The notes: a model not told the origin generated them from the letters alone. 64,000 nt of DNA from Larkinella knui (GCF_003858645.1 NZ_RQJP01000001.1:558001-622000), one strand, 5' to 3'; positions 32,126 to 41,696 are shown, counted from the first letter of the stretch. Made by a program: numbers and translations.

Positions 32126-33708
32126 AAATCCCAGAAAACCGGGGTTACAAAATTGTTCTGAGCCGGAGCGGCCGTGTTGGTGTTCAATTCGCGTTGGGAA
32201 TACGTAAACCGCAACGGAAACGGATTCAGGGGCGAAATCGGGGCCATCAGCGTCGGAATTCCCGTCCGGCGGTAGTCATTATACGACTCGATGCCATTGC
32301 CGTAGAGCGAAATGTATTTCTCGGTCATCACCGCCGAAAGCTTTCCGGCGGCATTGGCGTCGTCATACTTCTTCAGCCGGTCGTTCACAAAATTGGTGAT
32401 GGTTGTGGCCGATAGCTGCGTGCCCGAGTTGCCCGGAGCCTGTACAAAGCTGTTGATGCTGTTGAGATTCAGCGTGATGGCGTTCCTGAAATACTCTTTG
32501 GCGTCACCCGTCGTTCCGAGGGTCAGCGCGGCTTCGGCCAGAATAAACTGAACCATCGAAGCCGTAACGATCGGGAAAATACCGGCACCGGTACCGTCCG
32601 CCGTCGTAACCACCCGAAAATTGGCCGGGGTGTTGGTGCCGGTATTGGTCAGAAAGACGTTGGTAGCCGGTAAATTGCTGATGGGATTGTTGTCGTAGAG
32701 CCCCCCGTACGGATAAATGCCAAATGTCGCCCGCACGGCGTTGTCGGCCGGTGCTCCGGTCGGGTCACCGGTAAAACGGCCCCCGTACCCGTTGCTGGTT
32801 CGGGTAAAATTGACCCCGGCATTGCTGGTCTGGCGATACACGTAATACCGCAACCGTGGATCGTCGGCATTGTAGAGCCGTTCCATAAACCCCTGATCCA
32901 TCCAGAAATCTTTCGTGGCGCGGTAGTCGCTGATGTGAATCGGATGGCGGTTTTGCGGGGTTTCGGTAGCCCCAAATTTGAAGGTAAAATCCTGGGCGTT
33001 GGTCAGAATCAACTGGCCGCCCGCAATCAGGGCGTTAATTTCCTGTTTCACCCGCGCCTGTTCGGCCGGAACCAGCCGAATCTGATTCAGGAGCTTCAGT
33101 TTCAGGCTGTTGGCCGCGCGAATCCAGCTCAGACGGTCGCCCTTGTAAAAGAGGTCCGCATTGCCCGGCGAGACATACGGCGTTTTGTTCAGATCGGCAA
33201 CGGCTTCGTCGATCAGCGTGAAAACCGCCTTGTAGATATCCGCCCCTTTATCGAATTTCGGACTCAGGTTGCCGTCGCCTTTGGAGGCTTCCGAAAACGG
33301 GACATCGCCCCACAGATCGACCAGCACGCTATACGTGTACGCTTTTTCCAGTTTGGCAATTCCCACGTAGCTCCACTGGCTTTTGGCCGTTCCCTCCCGA
33401 ATGATGATTTCCAGATCGTTGAGGGCTTCCGAATAAATACCGTTCCAGGGCGTCTGGAAGGTAGACCCCGTCAACTCGAAGCGGCTGGGGCCATTTTGCG
33501 TCGCGTGTTGCATGATCACTGTGGCAATCCGGTTGGTAGCGCCACCGCCGATGTGAACGCCGATGGAGACTTGCGTGGCCGGAAGCAGCAGATCCAGCAC
33601 CGGCTGCGCCGGGGTGTTTGGATCGACGTTGATGTCCAGAAAATCGTTGCAACTGCTGAATGTGAGTGCGATAAAAGCTCCGAGGACCAGTTTAAGGCTA
33701 TTTTTCAT
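32122..33708 (-). CDS. SusD/RagB-family outer-membrane lipoprotein
   Basis: 528 residues. The lipoprotein signal ends in 'LTFSSC' (Cys20) followed by 'NDFLDINVDPNTP', typical of SusD homologues of the SusD-like_2 group, whose N-termini carry tetratricopeptide-like helices (about 60-260). It is the surface lid that captures the nutrient and passes it to the TonB-dependent channel encoded by the gene just upstream. The ligand is unknown; the neighbours (amidohydrolase) suggest peptides or N-acyl compounds rather than glycans, as no glycoside hydrolase is in this locus. Confidence 0.93.
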   Translation of the reverse strand: MKNSLKLVLGAFIALTFSSCNDFLDINVDPNTPAQPVLDLLLPATQVSIGVHIGGGATNRIATVIMQHATQNGPSRFELTGSTFQTPWNGIYSEALNDLEIIIREGTAKSQWSYVGIAKLEKAYTYSVLVDLWGDVPFSEASKGDGNLSPKFDKGADIYKAVFTLIDEAVADLNKTPYVSPGNADLFYKGDRLSWIRAANSLKLKLLNQIRLVPAEQARVKQEINALIAGGQLILTNAQDFTFKFGATETPQNRHPIHISDYRATKDFWMDQGFMERLYNADDPRLRYYVYRQTSNAGVNFTRTSNGYGGRFTGDPTGAPADNAVRATFGIYPYGGLYDNNPISNLPATNVFLTNTGTNTPANFRVVTTADGTGAGIFPIVTASMVQFILAEAALTLGTTGDAKEYFRNAITLNLNSINSFVQAPGNSGTQLSATTITNFVNDRLKKYDDANAAGKLSAVMTEKYISLYGNGIESYNDYRRTGIPTLMAPISPLNPFPLRFTYSQRELNTNTAAPAQNNFVTPVFWDL

Positions 33709-33793
33709 GAATAAGTTTCGGTAAATGGTAAATGATTTCGTAGGCAGGTTTGAGATTACAACGGGGTCGCCCGGCGATCCCGAACAGAACGAC

Positions 33794-33813
33794 TGCCGAT
33801 TTGCAAATCGGCA
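33794..33813. repeat. Perfect 20-bp palindrome between susC and susD
   Basis: TGCCGATTTGCAAATCGGCA is its own reverse complement. It lies 7 bp after the susC stop and 85 bp before the susD start, in an RNA that should cover both genes. It may stabilise the susC end or reduce readthrough into susD. It also looks like the single REP hairpins elsewhere here. Confidence 0.75.
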
Positions 33814-33819
33814 CCAGCC

Positions 33820-36800
33820 TCAGAACGTAAAGCGCAGGTTGACGCCATACCGCTTCGTCGTAGGAATTGCGACGAGTTCGAAGCCCTGCGCATTGCCCGC
33901 CCCCAGCGAATTGACTTCCGGATCGAAGTTCATGTATTTGGGAAAGTTGGGCGCTTTGTACCACAGATTCCGGCCACTGAGCGAAATCGATGCCGATCCA
34001 AAAGGCGTTTTAGCCAGCCATACCGCCGGAATCTGGTAGGCGAGGGAGACTTCGCGCAGCCGGAAAACCGTGGCATCGAAAACCCGGAACTCGTCGGCGG
34101 TGCCCTGGCTACCGCTGAACGCTCCCGTTCCGAAGTAGTATTCGTTGACCGAAATCGGAATGTTGTTGGGTTGCTTTTTGCCGTCGGCGGTCAGAATGGG
34201 CAGTTTGGTATTGGGGTCGCCCAACACGCCGACCGGTACGAGCACCTTGTTGCGGTCTTCGTTATCGCGCGTGATCCCGCGGCTGAGCATCTCGGCTACC
34301 GAAACCGACAGCAGATCCCCGCCCTGTTTCCAGTCGAACAACGCGCCGAGGGTAATGCCTTTGTAGGTAAAAGTATTGGTGACGCCCATCGTGAATTTCG
34401 GGTTCGGATTGCCAACCGGTCCCTGGCGATCGGCCAGAATGGCTTTGCCGGTGGCCGGGTTGATCAGCAGATTTCCCTCCTCGTCGCGCAGGTAATAGCT
34501 GCCCCGAATCAAACCGTAGGGACGGCCAACGATGTGCATACTGCCGATGGTGTTGGTCGCATTGGCCTGACTATAAAACAGTTCGGTTGCTCCGCCCAGA
34601 TCCAGAACCAGATTCCGGTTGCGGGTAAAAGCCGTGTAAATATTCCATTTGAAACCGTTGGCCAGTTTGATGGGTGTAATGTCCAGGCCCAGTTCGATTC
34701 CTTCGTTTTTTACTTTTCCCAGATTGACGACCCGCGTCAGGTACCCGGACGACGGGGCGACATCGACCGTAAAGATTTGCGATGTACTGATTTTGCGGTA
34801 ATACGTCAGGTCGATTCCGATCCGGTCTTTCAGGAAACGCAGTTCCGTACCGGCTTCAAATTCGCGGATAAATTCCGGTTTCAAGGCGGCACTTCCCAAG
34901 CGGTTGCTGTACGTCATCAGGTTGATGCCGTTGAAAGGGGCCAGAATGTCGACCGGCCCCGGATGCGTAAAGGACGGGTTGATGTTGTACACCGTCTGGG
35001 TCTGGTAGGGGCTGGCTTCGTTTCCGACCACCGCGTAACCCAGCCGGATTTTTCCAAATGACAGAATGGCCGTATTCGTCTTGAAGAGTTCCGAAAAAAC
35101 AAACGAGCCGTTGACGCCGGGATAGAAGTAGCTGCGGTTGCCTTTGGGAAGCGTGGAGGATATGTCGTTGCGGGCCACCACGTTCAGGAAGGCAAAGTTG
35201 CGGTATGACAACTGGAAGTCGCCGAAAAACGCCATAAACCGCTGTTTAATCAGGTTGCCACCGAAAGTTTGCTGAATCCGGGTGTTGTCCAGGTCGTTGA
35301 TGCCCGGCACGATAATGCCGTCGCCAAACACCAGCTGCCGGTCTGTCAGCCGCTGATTGAGGTTATTGCCAATAATGGCCCGCAGGCTAAAATCGGGGCC
35401 AAAATCGCGCGTTGCCGTAATGAGCAGGTTACCGTCTAGTTCCTGGCGGTAGATGTTGTCGTCCGTAACGTTGCCGTTCGGGTATACTTCGCCGTTCTTC
35501 CCGTTCACGCTCCGGCGTCGGTCTGTATACGCATTGAAACCCGCCGTATACTGGATGTTGAGCCACGGAAAGGCGTCGAAACCGAGGGTGAATTTTCCGT
35601 AATACCGGTCTACTTTGCTCGTAACCGGGCTGTTTTTTACCGACCAGTACGGGTTGTCGATGCCCACGCGGTCGTATACACTGCCACCCGTCAGCGGATT
35701 TGTATTCGGATAATTGGTCAGATCGTAACTATTCGGGGTCCAGGGCAGGATTTCAATGGCCGAGGGTCCGTTTCCGATACTCGACGTGAGCTGGGGTGAC
35801 GTCTGATCGAGGTTCACGTACGTCAGCGACCCGTTGAGGTAAAATCCGTTGTCGAGCTGGGCATTGCCCCCCACGTTGAAACTGGTCCGGTTGATCTTGT
35901 TAAACGGCACGATTCCTTTGTTGGCCGTTCTCGAAAAACCGGCGGTCAGGCTGGCTTTTTCGTTGCCGCCCGAAACACTCAGGGCATTTTCATACACGAA
36001 ACCCGACTCGTAGAAATTCTCGTAATTCTGCTGGCCAAACGGCTCGTATTTTACCTTTTTGTTGGCCAGTTCCGGAAAAACCGTGGGCAACCGAACGCCA
36101 ATCGGATGAAAAATGGAGTCGATTTGGGAATAGGGTGCGCCCCAGGTACCGAACACGCCGTAGCGCGTATCCCACTCGGTTCCCTGACCATAGGTCGTTT
36201 GATATTCAGGGGCTTTGGCGAGTTTTTCGTACGAATAAGAGGTGTTATACGCGATTTCCAGCCCCTTTTTTGACTTCTTCCGGTTGTTTTTGGTCGTCAC
36301 GATGATTGCGCCATTGGCCGCCCGCGATCCGTAGAGAGCAGCCGCAGCGGCACCTTTCAGGACCGTCATCGATTCGATGTTGTTGGGATCGAGGTCGAAA
36401 GCCCGGTTGGTAAAACTGGCCCCGCCCTGCTGCCCGCCGTCGGTCAGGAAAGAGGAGTTGTCAAACGGAACACCATCGACGACAAACAAGGGCTGGTTGT
36501 TGTTGGAGAGCGAGGAGTTTCCGCGAATCGTGATGTTGGTGGATCCACCGGCCGCGCCACCTGAGCCCTGCACATTCACCCCCGCAACTTTCCCAGACAA
36601 TGACCGCAGTGGATCCGGCTCCGAAATCTGGGCAATTTTGCTGCTGTTGATGGTGCTGACCGAGTAGCCCAACGCTTTCTTTTCCCGCGTAATTCCAACG
36701 GCCGTGACAACAACCTCCGTCAACTGCTTGGTGTCGGTAACGAGAGAAACATCGAGGGTGGTTTGGGAACCAAGGGTGACTTCCTGCGTCTGGAAGCCAA

Positions 36801-37029
36801 TGGAAGAAAAAACGAGGGTTGTTGCACCGGCGGGGACGTTGATCTGATATTCTCCCTGGGCACCGGTCACGGTTCCGACTTGCTGGTTCCCTTTGACGGC
36901 CACCGTCACGCCCGGTAAAACCGTCCGTTCTTCGGCTGTAATCACCTTACCGCGAATTGCTTTCTGCTGAGCATGGCTCAGGAAGGAAAACAGGAGTAAG
37001 AGAAATGTGAGTTGTACACATTTAGTCAT
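33820..37029 (-). CDS. SusC/RagA TonB-linked outer-membrane transporter
   Basis: 1069 residues with a signal peptide (1-20, 'SHAQQ'). Then an N-terminal CarboxypepD-regulatory-like domain (about 22-105, 'IRGKVITAEE...PGVTVAVKGNQQVGTV'), a TonB box region and plug (about 110-240) with the SusC-type signature 'LKGAAAAALYGSRAANGAII', and a 22-strand barrel to the C-terminal Phe ('GVNLRFTF'). It imports the ligand captured by SusD using energy from TonB. First gene of the unit susC - susD - lipoprotein - amidohydrolase. No sigma/anti-sigma pair is next to it. Confidence 0.96.
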   Translation of the reverse strand: MTKCVQLTFLLLLFSFLSHAQQKAIRGKVITAEERTVLPGVTVAVKGNQQVGTVTGAQGEYQINVPAGATTLVFSSIGFQTQEVTLGSQTTLDVSLVTDTKQLTEVVVTAVGITREKKALGYSVSTINSSKIAQISEPDPLRSLSGKVAGVNVQGSGGAAGGSTNITIRGNSSLSNNNQPLFVVDGVPFDNSSFLTDGGQQGGASFTNRAFDLDPNNIESMTVLKGAAAAALYGSRAANGAIIVTTKNNRKKSKKGLEIAYNTSYSYEKLAKAPEYQTTYGQGTEWDTRYGVFGTWGAPYSQIDSIFHPIGVRLPTVFPELANKKVKYEPFGQQNYENFYESGFVYENALSVSGGNEKASLTAGFSRTANKGIVPFNKINRTSFNVGGNAQLDNGFYLNGSLTYVNLDQTSPQLTSSIGNGPSAIEILPWTPNSYDLTNYPNTNPLTGGSVYDRVGIDNPYWSVKNSPVTSKVDRYYGKFTLGFDAFPWLNIQYTAGFNAYTDRRRSVNGKNGEVYPNGNVTDDNIYRQELDGNLLITATRDFGPDFSLRAIIGNNLNQRLTDRQLVFGDGIIVPGINDLDNTRIQQTFGGNLIKQRFMAFFGDFQLSYRNFAFLNVVARNDISSTLPKGNRSYFYPGVNGSFVFSELFKTNTAILSFGKIRLGYAVVGNEASPYQTQTVYNINPSFTHPGPVDILAPFNGINLMTYSNRLGSAALKPEFIREFEAGTELRFLKDRIGIDLTYYRKISTSQIFTVDVAPSSGYLTRVVNLGKVKNEGIELGLDITPIKLANGFKWNIYTAFTRNRNLVLDLGGATELFYSQANATNTIGSMHIVGRPYGLIRGSYYLRDEEGNLLINPATGKAILADRQGPVGNPNPKFTMGVTNTFTYKGITLGALFDWKQGGDLLSVSVAEMLSRGITRDNEDRNKVLVPVGVLGDPNTKLPILTADGKKQPNNIPISVNEYYFGTGAFSGSQGTADEFRVFDATVFRLREVSLAYQIPAVWLAKTPFGSASISLSGRNLWYKAPNFPKYMNFDPEVNSLGAGNAQGFELVAIPTTKRYGVNLRFTF

Positions 37030-37503
37030 ATAATTTAATAGAGAGGGTGAAAAATAGGTTAGGTAACAAATTCAACTGATTATTTCGAAATAAATAATTT
37101 TATGGCAATATTAAATTAAGATTAAAACTTAATTTTTAAGATTCTTTAATAGTTAGAAAATTATCAGTGAATATTTAAACTAGTTTTTTGGAAATAACGA
37201 TATTAAGAAATTGTCTTTTGTTGATCGACTGTATACGAATTGTACAAATTAGCAAGCAGGGTGTTTTTTACAAGCTGGTTGAATTAACTAACAAGTCCTG
37301 GAAGGGCGGTCTGTTGATAGAAAAAAGCCCCTTAAACGCCGGGTAGCTCCTGGATGCCTTGGTATCTGGTAACAGCAAACTCCTTCGGGGTGAATTCAAA
37401 CCTATTCTTAGTAAAATAGAAGTATTCGATGTCGGTCGTACCTATTTACCCGAAAAGTCGATACCTTCACTTCTGGCAAAAAGCAGGATCTGTGGAAAAC
37501 CAA
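37030..37503. promoter_or_regulatory. AT-rich upstream region of susC, with REP-like copy
   Basis: The 474-bp gap between susC and the MOSC gene splits in two. 37030-37260 is very AT-rich and must hold the susC promoter on the minus strand; it has a TTATTTCGAAATAA palindrome (about 37079-37092), a possible operator. 37294-37410 is GC-rich and matches, inverted, the REP-like element at 10.6 kb over about 30 bases. No gene was recognised here. Confidence 0.55.
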
Positions 37504-38013
37504 ATGAAGATTTTACTGGAAACGTTTCCCCGAGCTGGTCGGGTGGAATGGGTAGGCATCCGGCCGGTGAAGCACGGGGCGGTTGCGGTTGTCGAAAGCG
37601 TAGCGGTTTCGGAGCAACAGGGATTGGTGGGCGATCACTACAGCGGGCGGAACGGCAACCGGCACGTAACGCTGATTCAGGCCGAACACCTGCCGGTGGT
37701 AGCGGCTTTGACCGGGCACGAGTCTGTCGACCCGGCTTTGCTCCGCCGAAATATTGTCGTATCCGGCCTGAATCTACTGGCGCTGAAAGACCACCGGATT
37801 CAGCTGGGCGACGGGGTGATTCTGGAAATTACCGGCTACTGTCATCCGTGTTCGCGCATGGAAACCAACCTGGGACCGGGTGGTTATAACGCCATGCGCG
37901 GCCACGGCGGACTCACCGCGCGGGTGGTGAGGGGTGGAACGATTCAACAGGGTGATGCGGTAATGGTTTTGCCAGCCGGTCAGACCGATACCGAGCGGCT
38001 TCGCAGTTCCTGA
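37504..38013 (+). CDS. MOSC-domain protein
   Basis: About 169 residues from the ATG at 37504 ('MKILLETFPRAG'); the frame is open further upstream but that part does not look coding. The MOSC domain (molybdenum cofactor sulfurase C-terminal type, YiiM/YuaD-like) covers most of the chain: 'GLVGDHYSG', 'VTLIQAEHL', 'RRNIVVSGLNL', and the conserved Cys in 'GYCHPCSRME', which can carry the sulfur. Members are thought to deliver sulfur or act on molybdenum-linked substrates. Its 3' end overlaps the convergent phosphatase gene by 34 bp. Confidence 0.88.
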   Translation: MKILLETFPRAGRVEWVGIRPVKHGAVAVVESVAVSEQQGLVGDHYSGRNGNRHVTLIQAEHLPVVAALTGHESVDPALLRRNIVVSGLNLLALKDHRIQLGDGVILEITGYCHPCSRMETNLGPGGYNAMRGHGGLTARVVRGGTIQQGDAVMVLPAGQTDTERLRSS

Positions 38014-38654
38014 AACCGCTCGGGCGTCAGTTCCGTAAAATCGCGGATTACTTCGTCGGCACCGATGCGGAGCAGTTCTTCCGCTGATTCGGTCGTTGCC
38101 AGTCCGATCACGTAAGCCCCGGCTGCTTTGGCTGCCCGAATACCCGTCGTAGAATCTTCAAAAATGATGCTTTCGTGGGGTTCGACGCCGAGCATTTTCA
38201 TGGCTTTCTGATAAATAGCCGGGTCGGGCTTGGGCCGCGTTACCTTACTTTCGTCGAGCAGGACGTCAAAGTAGGAGCGCAGATTCAGGGCATCGATGAT
38301 AAAATCGAGGTTTTCTACCGGTGCTGATGTTCCAACGGCGGTCAGCATACCGGCATTTCGCAGCAACTGAAGAAACGCGGGCAAACCCGGAACGGGCGTG
38401 ATGTCCGGAAGGTATAATTCCCGAAACAAGGCCTCCTTTTCGGCGGCCAGTTGCCGGGATTCCGCCCCCGAAAGGGGCCGGTCGGGAAACAGATGCGTCA
38501 GGATGTCGGTGTTGTGTTTGCCCGAAACATAGCGGACAAAATCATCATCCGTCAGCGGTTTTCCGTACCGTTCGAAATACTTACGCCAGGCCGTGCGGTG
38601 GTGGGGATTGGTATCGACGATTACGCCGTCCATGTCAAAAATAGCAGCTTTCAT
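37980..38654 (-). CDS. HAD-superfamily phosphatase, beta-phosphoglucomutase-like
   Basis: About 224 residues from the ATG at 38654; the frame continues upstream only as a shadow of the MFS gene. The HAD motifs are 'DMDGVIVDT' (nucleophile Asp8, acid/base Asp10), 'VGTSAP' (motif II near 115), Lys in 'VTRPKPDP' (motif III near 148) and 'FEDSTTG' (motif IV near 172). A helical cap lies between residues 15 and 85. It probably acts on a sugar phosphate as phosphatase or mutase. The repeat upstream separates it from the MFS gene, which is on the same strand. Confidence 0.9.
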   Translation of the reverse strand: MKAAIFDMDGVIVDTNPHHRTAWRKYFERYGKPLTDDDFVRYVSGKHNTDILTHLFPDRPLSGAESRQLAAEKEALFRELYLPDITPVPGLPAFLQLLRNAGMLTAVGTSAPVENLDFIIDALNLRSYFDVLLDESKVTRPKPDPAIYQKAMKMLGVEPHESIIFEDSTTGIRAAKAAGAYVIGLATTESAEELLRIGADEVIRDFTELTPERFQELRSRSVSV

Positions 38655-38658
38655 GAAA

Positions 38659-38736
38659 AGATATTGAGTGAATGAGTGAAGTAGCGATTGGGTGAAATCA
38701 GCGTATCGCGCCGATGGTTTTGGATTGAGTGCGCCA
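38659..38736. repeat. Period-8 array between MFS and phosphatase genes
   Basis: Octamers in phase from 38661: ATATTGAG, TGAATGAG, TGAAGTAG, CGATTGGG, TGAAATCA. The motif is close to that of the array between the metal-efflux genes. The rest of the gap contains another GATTGAGTG element near 38724. Confidence 0.7.
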
Positions 38737-39930
38737 TTAGATGTTGACTTTTCGGGATATGTAGGCAGAAAGCAGCAGCACGACCACCACAAGACCCAAC
38801 CCGTAGGCCAGTCCGTAGGCTTCGGCCACAAAACCGATGACGGGCGGTCCTGCCAGAAAACCGACAAAACTGAAGGTGGCAAAAGTCGCCAGACCGGTGG
38901 CTGCCGGAATGCCCGGAACGCGCATCGATGCCGCGTAAAGGATGGGTGCAATCAACGAACATCCCGCACCCAGCAGCGCAAACCCCGCTAAGGCCACCAG
39001 CGGAACCGGAACCGCAATGGCCAGCAACAGCCCCATCGCAGCCACCAGACTCCCTGCGCTCAGAATGCGTTTGGCTCCGAACCGCGGAATAATGGCATCG
39101 CCCATAAACCGGCCGAGCGTCATGGCCAGCGAGAAACAGCCGAAGCCTAACGCGGCAATCTGGCCGGATGCCCCCGTTGCTTCATGGAGATACACGGCAC
39201 TCCAGTCGAGGGCGGCCCCTTCGCCCATGGCAACGGCCAGGCCAATGAAAATCATCAGCAACAGCAGCAGATTCGGTTTCACAAAAGCCGCCGAGGATTC
39301 CGTCGGCGGCTGCGCCGGTATGGTCGCCAGAATGGGACGCACGGCAAGCGTCAGCACCAGCAGTGCGAGGGTCACGGCGAACATGTGGATCGACGGCGAA
39401 ACGTGAACTGCAATCAGAATGCCGGCCAGCAGCGAACCGATCATCCCCCCCAGGCTCCACATTCCGTGGCAGGAAGACATGATCAGAATGTTGTGTTCCC
39501 GTTCCACATCGGCTGCGCAGGTATTCATGGCCACATTCAGCAGGGCGGCACTCAGACCAACCAGAAACAAACCCATTGCCATAATGGCGACATTGGGTGC
39601 ATTGATGGGCAATAAAGTGCTGAAACACAGGATTAACGCACTGATGAAGCAGGTACGGGCCGCACCCAATCGGGCAATGATCCATCCGGACAGGGGGTTC
39701 ATGATCAGCAAGCCCAGCGGCATGGCAAAAAGCACCATGCCCAAACCGGCGTCGGTCAAATGCAGCTTGTTTTTGACGTAGGGAATATGAGCCACCCAGC
39801 CACCCAGGGAAAGGCTTTCGGTGGAGAAAACGAGTCCGACGGCCCGCGCCTGCGGATTCGTAAAGAACGTTTTCAGACTTCGGAGAAGGGAGGGTGTGGC
39901 CGATGGCTTTTGGTCAACTGTGATGTCCAT
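38737..39930 (-). CDS. MFS transporter (YbjJ/fucose-permease-like)
   Basis: 397 residues with 12 predicted membrane helices and the MFS loop motif in the first half ('GWIIARLGAARTC'). The N-terminal 30 residues are cytoplasmic. The general pattern matches the YbjJ-like branch of the major facilitator superfamily; substrate unknown, possibly a sugar given the HAD phosphatase downstream. It is divergent from the AraC-type regulator, which may control it. Confidence 0.85.
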   Translation of the reverse strand: MDITVDQKPSATPSLLRSLKTFFTNPQARAVGLVFSTESLSLGGWVAHIPYVKNKLHLTDAGLGMVLFAMPLGLLIMNPLSGWIIARLGAARTCFISALILCFSTLLPINAPNVAIMAMGLFLVGLSAALLNVAMNTCAADVEREHNILIMSSCHGMWSLGGMIGSLLAGILIAVHVSPSIHMFAVTLALLVLTLAVRPILATIPAQPPTESSAAFVKPNLLLLLMIFIGLAVAMGEGAALDWSAVYLHEATGASGQIAALGFGCFSLAMTLGRFMGDAIIPRFGAKRILSAGSLVAAMGLLLAIAVPVPLVALAGFALLGAGCSLIAPILYAASMRVPGIPAATGLATFATFSFVGFLAGPPVIGFVAEAYGLAYGLGLVVVVLLLSAYISRKVNI

Positions 39931-39970
39931 TGGATTTTAGATCAATCTGATGCAAAAGTAAGGCAGTTTG

Positions 39971-40004
39971 TTGGGTAAATGTTTGGTTCAATTATCTAAT
40001 TTTG
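39971..40004 (+). promoter_or_regulatory. Candidate promoter of the AraC-type gene
   Basis: TAATTTTG at 39997-40004 is an exact TAnnTTTG match; TTGG at 39971-39974 is at a plausible -33 distance. It lies about 70 bp before the start codon in the divergent gap. Confidence 0.5.
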
Positions 40005-40073
40005 ATGCTCTATTGATTTTGTGTTAAGCTATTGTAGTAAATTAATGTTAATTAGGCATCTATACAGGGAGGA

Positions 40074-40922
40074 ATGAAGCCGCAATTTGAAAAAATAGAA
40101 CCGGGATTTGGCAGTTCATTCCGGCTGATTCACCATACCGAACCGGATAGCTGCTGGGTTTACTGGCATTATCACCCCGAATACGAGATTGTCTACATTC
40201 CGCGCGGGAACGGAAAGCGGCACATTGGTCACCATGTATCCACCTATTCGGACGGTGAACTGGTATTTTTGGGCCCCAACCTGCCGCACCTGAATTTCGG
40301 GCATGGCGTGGTGGGCGATTTTGAGGAGATCGTGGTTCAGCTGCGCGAGGATTTTCTGGGGAAAGACTTCCTGCAACGACCGGAAATGGAGGCCATTCGG
40401 CGGTTATTCGACCGGGCGCACCAGGGCATGTCCTTCAATGGCGAAACCAAGCGGCAGGTGGGGCGGCAGGTGGCCGCGCTGGTGACTCTGCCGCCGTTTG
40501 AACGCCTGCTGGCGCTGCTGAACATCTTTCAGCAACTGGCGGTTTCGTCCGACTACGAGATTCTGAACGCCGAAAGTATTAGTCTGGATCTGAATGGCCG
40601 GGAGCAGGAGCGGATCAACCGAATTTACGGCTTTGTTGAAACGAACTATGCACAACCAGTTGATATTCAGCAGGTAGCCTCGTTGGCGAGCATGACTGTT
40701 CCGGCCTTTTGCCGGTATTTTAAAAAAATGACGCAGATGACGTTTACCGATTTCGTCAACGAATTCCGGATTGCGCAGGCCCGGAAACTGTTGACCGGCG
40801 ACCGAAGCATCGGCGATGTCTGTTACGAAAGCGGTTTTAACAACCTCTCGCATTTCAACAAGGTTTTCAAACAGCGAACGGGGCAAACGCCGGGGATGTA
40901 CCGGCGGGCACTGGCGGTTTAA
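40074..40922 (+). CDS. AraC-family regulator with cupin sensor domain
   Basis: 282 residues. The N-terminal cupin (about 15-110, 'WHYHPEYEIVYIPRGNGKRHIGHH') probably binds a small ligand. The C-terminal pair of helix-turn-helix motifs (about 180-280) reads 'DIQQVASLASMTVPAFCRYFKK' and 'SIGDVCYESGFNNLSHFNKVFK', typical of AraC/XylS. A GGGAGGA sequence touches the ATG. The gene is divergent from the MFS transporter, a likely target, and lies 12 bp before the NrtR-type gene, so the two may be co-transcribed. Confidence 0.93.
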   Translation: MKPQFEKIEPGFGSSFRLIHHTEPDSCWVYWHYHPEYEIVYIPRGNGKRHIGHHVSTYSDGELVFLGPNLPHLNFGHGVVGDFEEIVVQLREDFLGKDFLQRPEMEAIRRLFDRAHQGMSFNGETKRQVGRQVAALVTLPPFERLLALLNIFQQLAVSSDYEILNAESISLDLNGREQERINRIYGFVETNYAQPVDIQQVASLASMTVPAFCRYFKKMTQMTFTDFVNEFRIAQARKLLTGDRSIGDVCYESGFNNLSHFNKVFKQRTGQTPGMYRRALAV

Positions 40923-40934
40923 CTTGAATACGCT

Positions 40935-41615
40935 ATGACGATTTCCCAAACCATAAAAGTAGCCGTCGATGCCGTTGTTTTCGGGTATCGAAACCAGGCG
41001 TTACACCTTCTGTTGATCCAGCGGAAACTACAACCCTATGAGGGCGGCTGGGCATTGCCGGGCGGTTTTGTGTTGGACAACGAAAGTCTGGAAGCGGCCG
41101 TTCAGCGCGAATTGCGTGAAGAAACCAACGTGACGATCAACTACCTGGAGCAGCTCTATACCTTCGGCGCACCCGAGCGTGATCCGCGTTTTCGGGCCAT
41201 CGCCGTCGCGTATTATGCGCTGGTCAAACCGGATGCTTTTGAGATTGCCGCTTCCACCGATGCCGACGATGTGCGCTGGTTCGATATCAACGCCCTGCCG
41301 GAACTGGCGTTCGATCATGCCGAAATCATCCGGCACGCCCTCCGGCGTCTTCGGAATAAACTGACGTATGAGCCGGTTGGATTCGGTTTACTCAGTGAAA
41401 AATTCCTGTTCTCTGACTTCGAAAAGCTCTACTCAACCCTACTGAATAAGCCCATCGACCGGCGCAATTTCCGGAAAAAAGTGATGAGTTTCGGAATCCT
41501 GACTGAACTCGACGAAAAGCGTTCGGATGGAAAAGGCCGTCCGGCTAATTTATTTCAATTTAATGAGGATCAGTATTTTAAGATGAAAAATCAGGGCTTT
41601 TACTTCGAGCTTTGA
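40935..41615 (+). CDS. nrtR: NrtR-type Nudix regulator of NAD metabolism
   Basis: 226 residues. A Nudix domain (about 5-145) is followed by a winged-helix domain (about 150-226, 'FSDFEKLYSTLLNKPIDRRNFRKK'), the NrtR architecture. The Nudix box starts at 'GGFVLDNESLEAAV' and continues 'QRELREETNV'; its last conserved Gly is Asn, which fits a regulator that binds ADP-ribose without cleaving it. The two genes behind it are NAD salvage genes and a perfect inverted repeat lies before them, so it most likely represses them when NAD supply is good. Confidence 0.88.
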   Translation: MTISQTIKVAVDAVVFGYRNQALHLLLIQRKLQPYEGGWALPGGFVLDNESLEAAVQRELREETNVTINYLEQLYTFGAPERDPRFRAIAVAYYALVKPDAFEIAASTDADDVRWFDINALPELAFDHAEIIRHALRRLRNKLTYEPVGFGLLSEKFLFSDFEKLYSTLLNKPIDRRNFRKKVMSFGILTELDEKRSDGKGRPANLFQFNEDQYFKMKNQGFYFEL

Positions 41616-41696
41616 GCAACACTCTTTTACCGTTCACACAATTGTTGGCAAATAAAAGGGACTGAAATTTGGTTGAGAAGTCGTTTGTGTATTTAA

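Noticed and set aside
37359-37889. A 176-codon plus frame overlapping the MOSC gene
   Set aside because: It is a different phase of the MOSC coding sequence; the MOSC motifs are in the frame 37504-38013.
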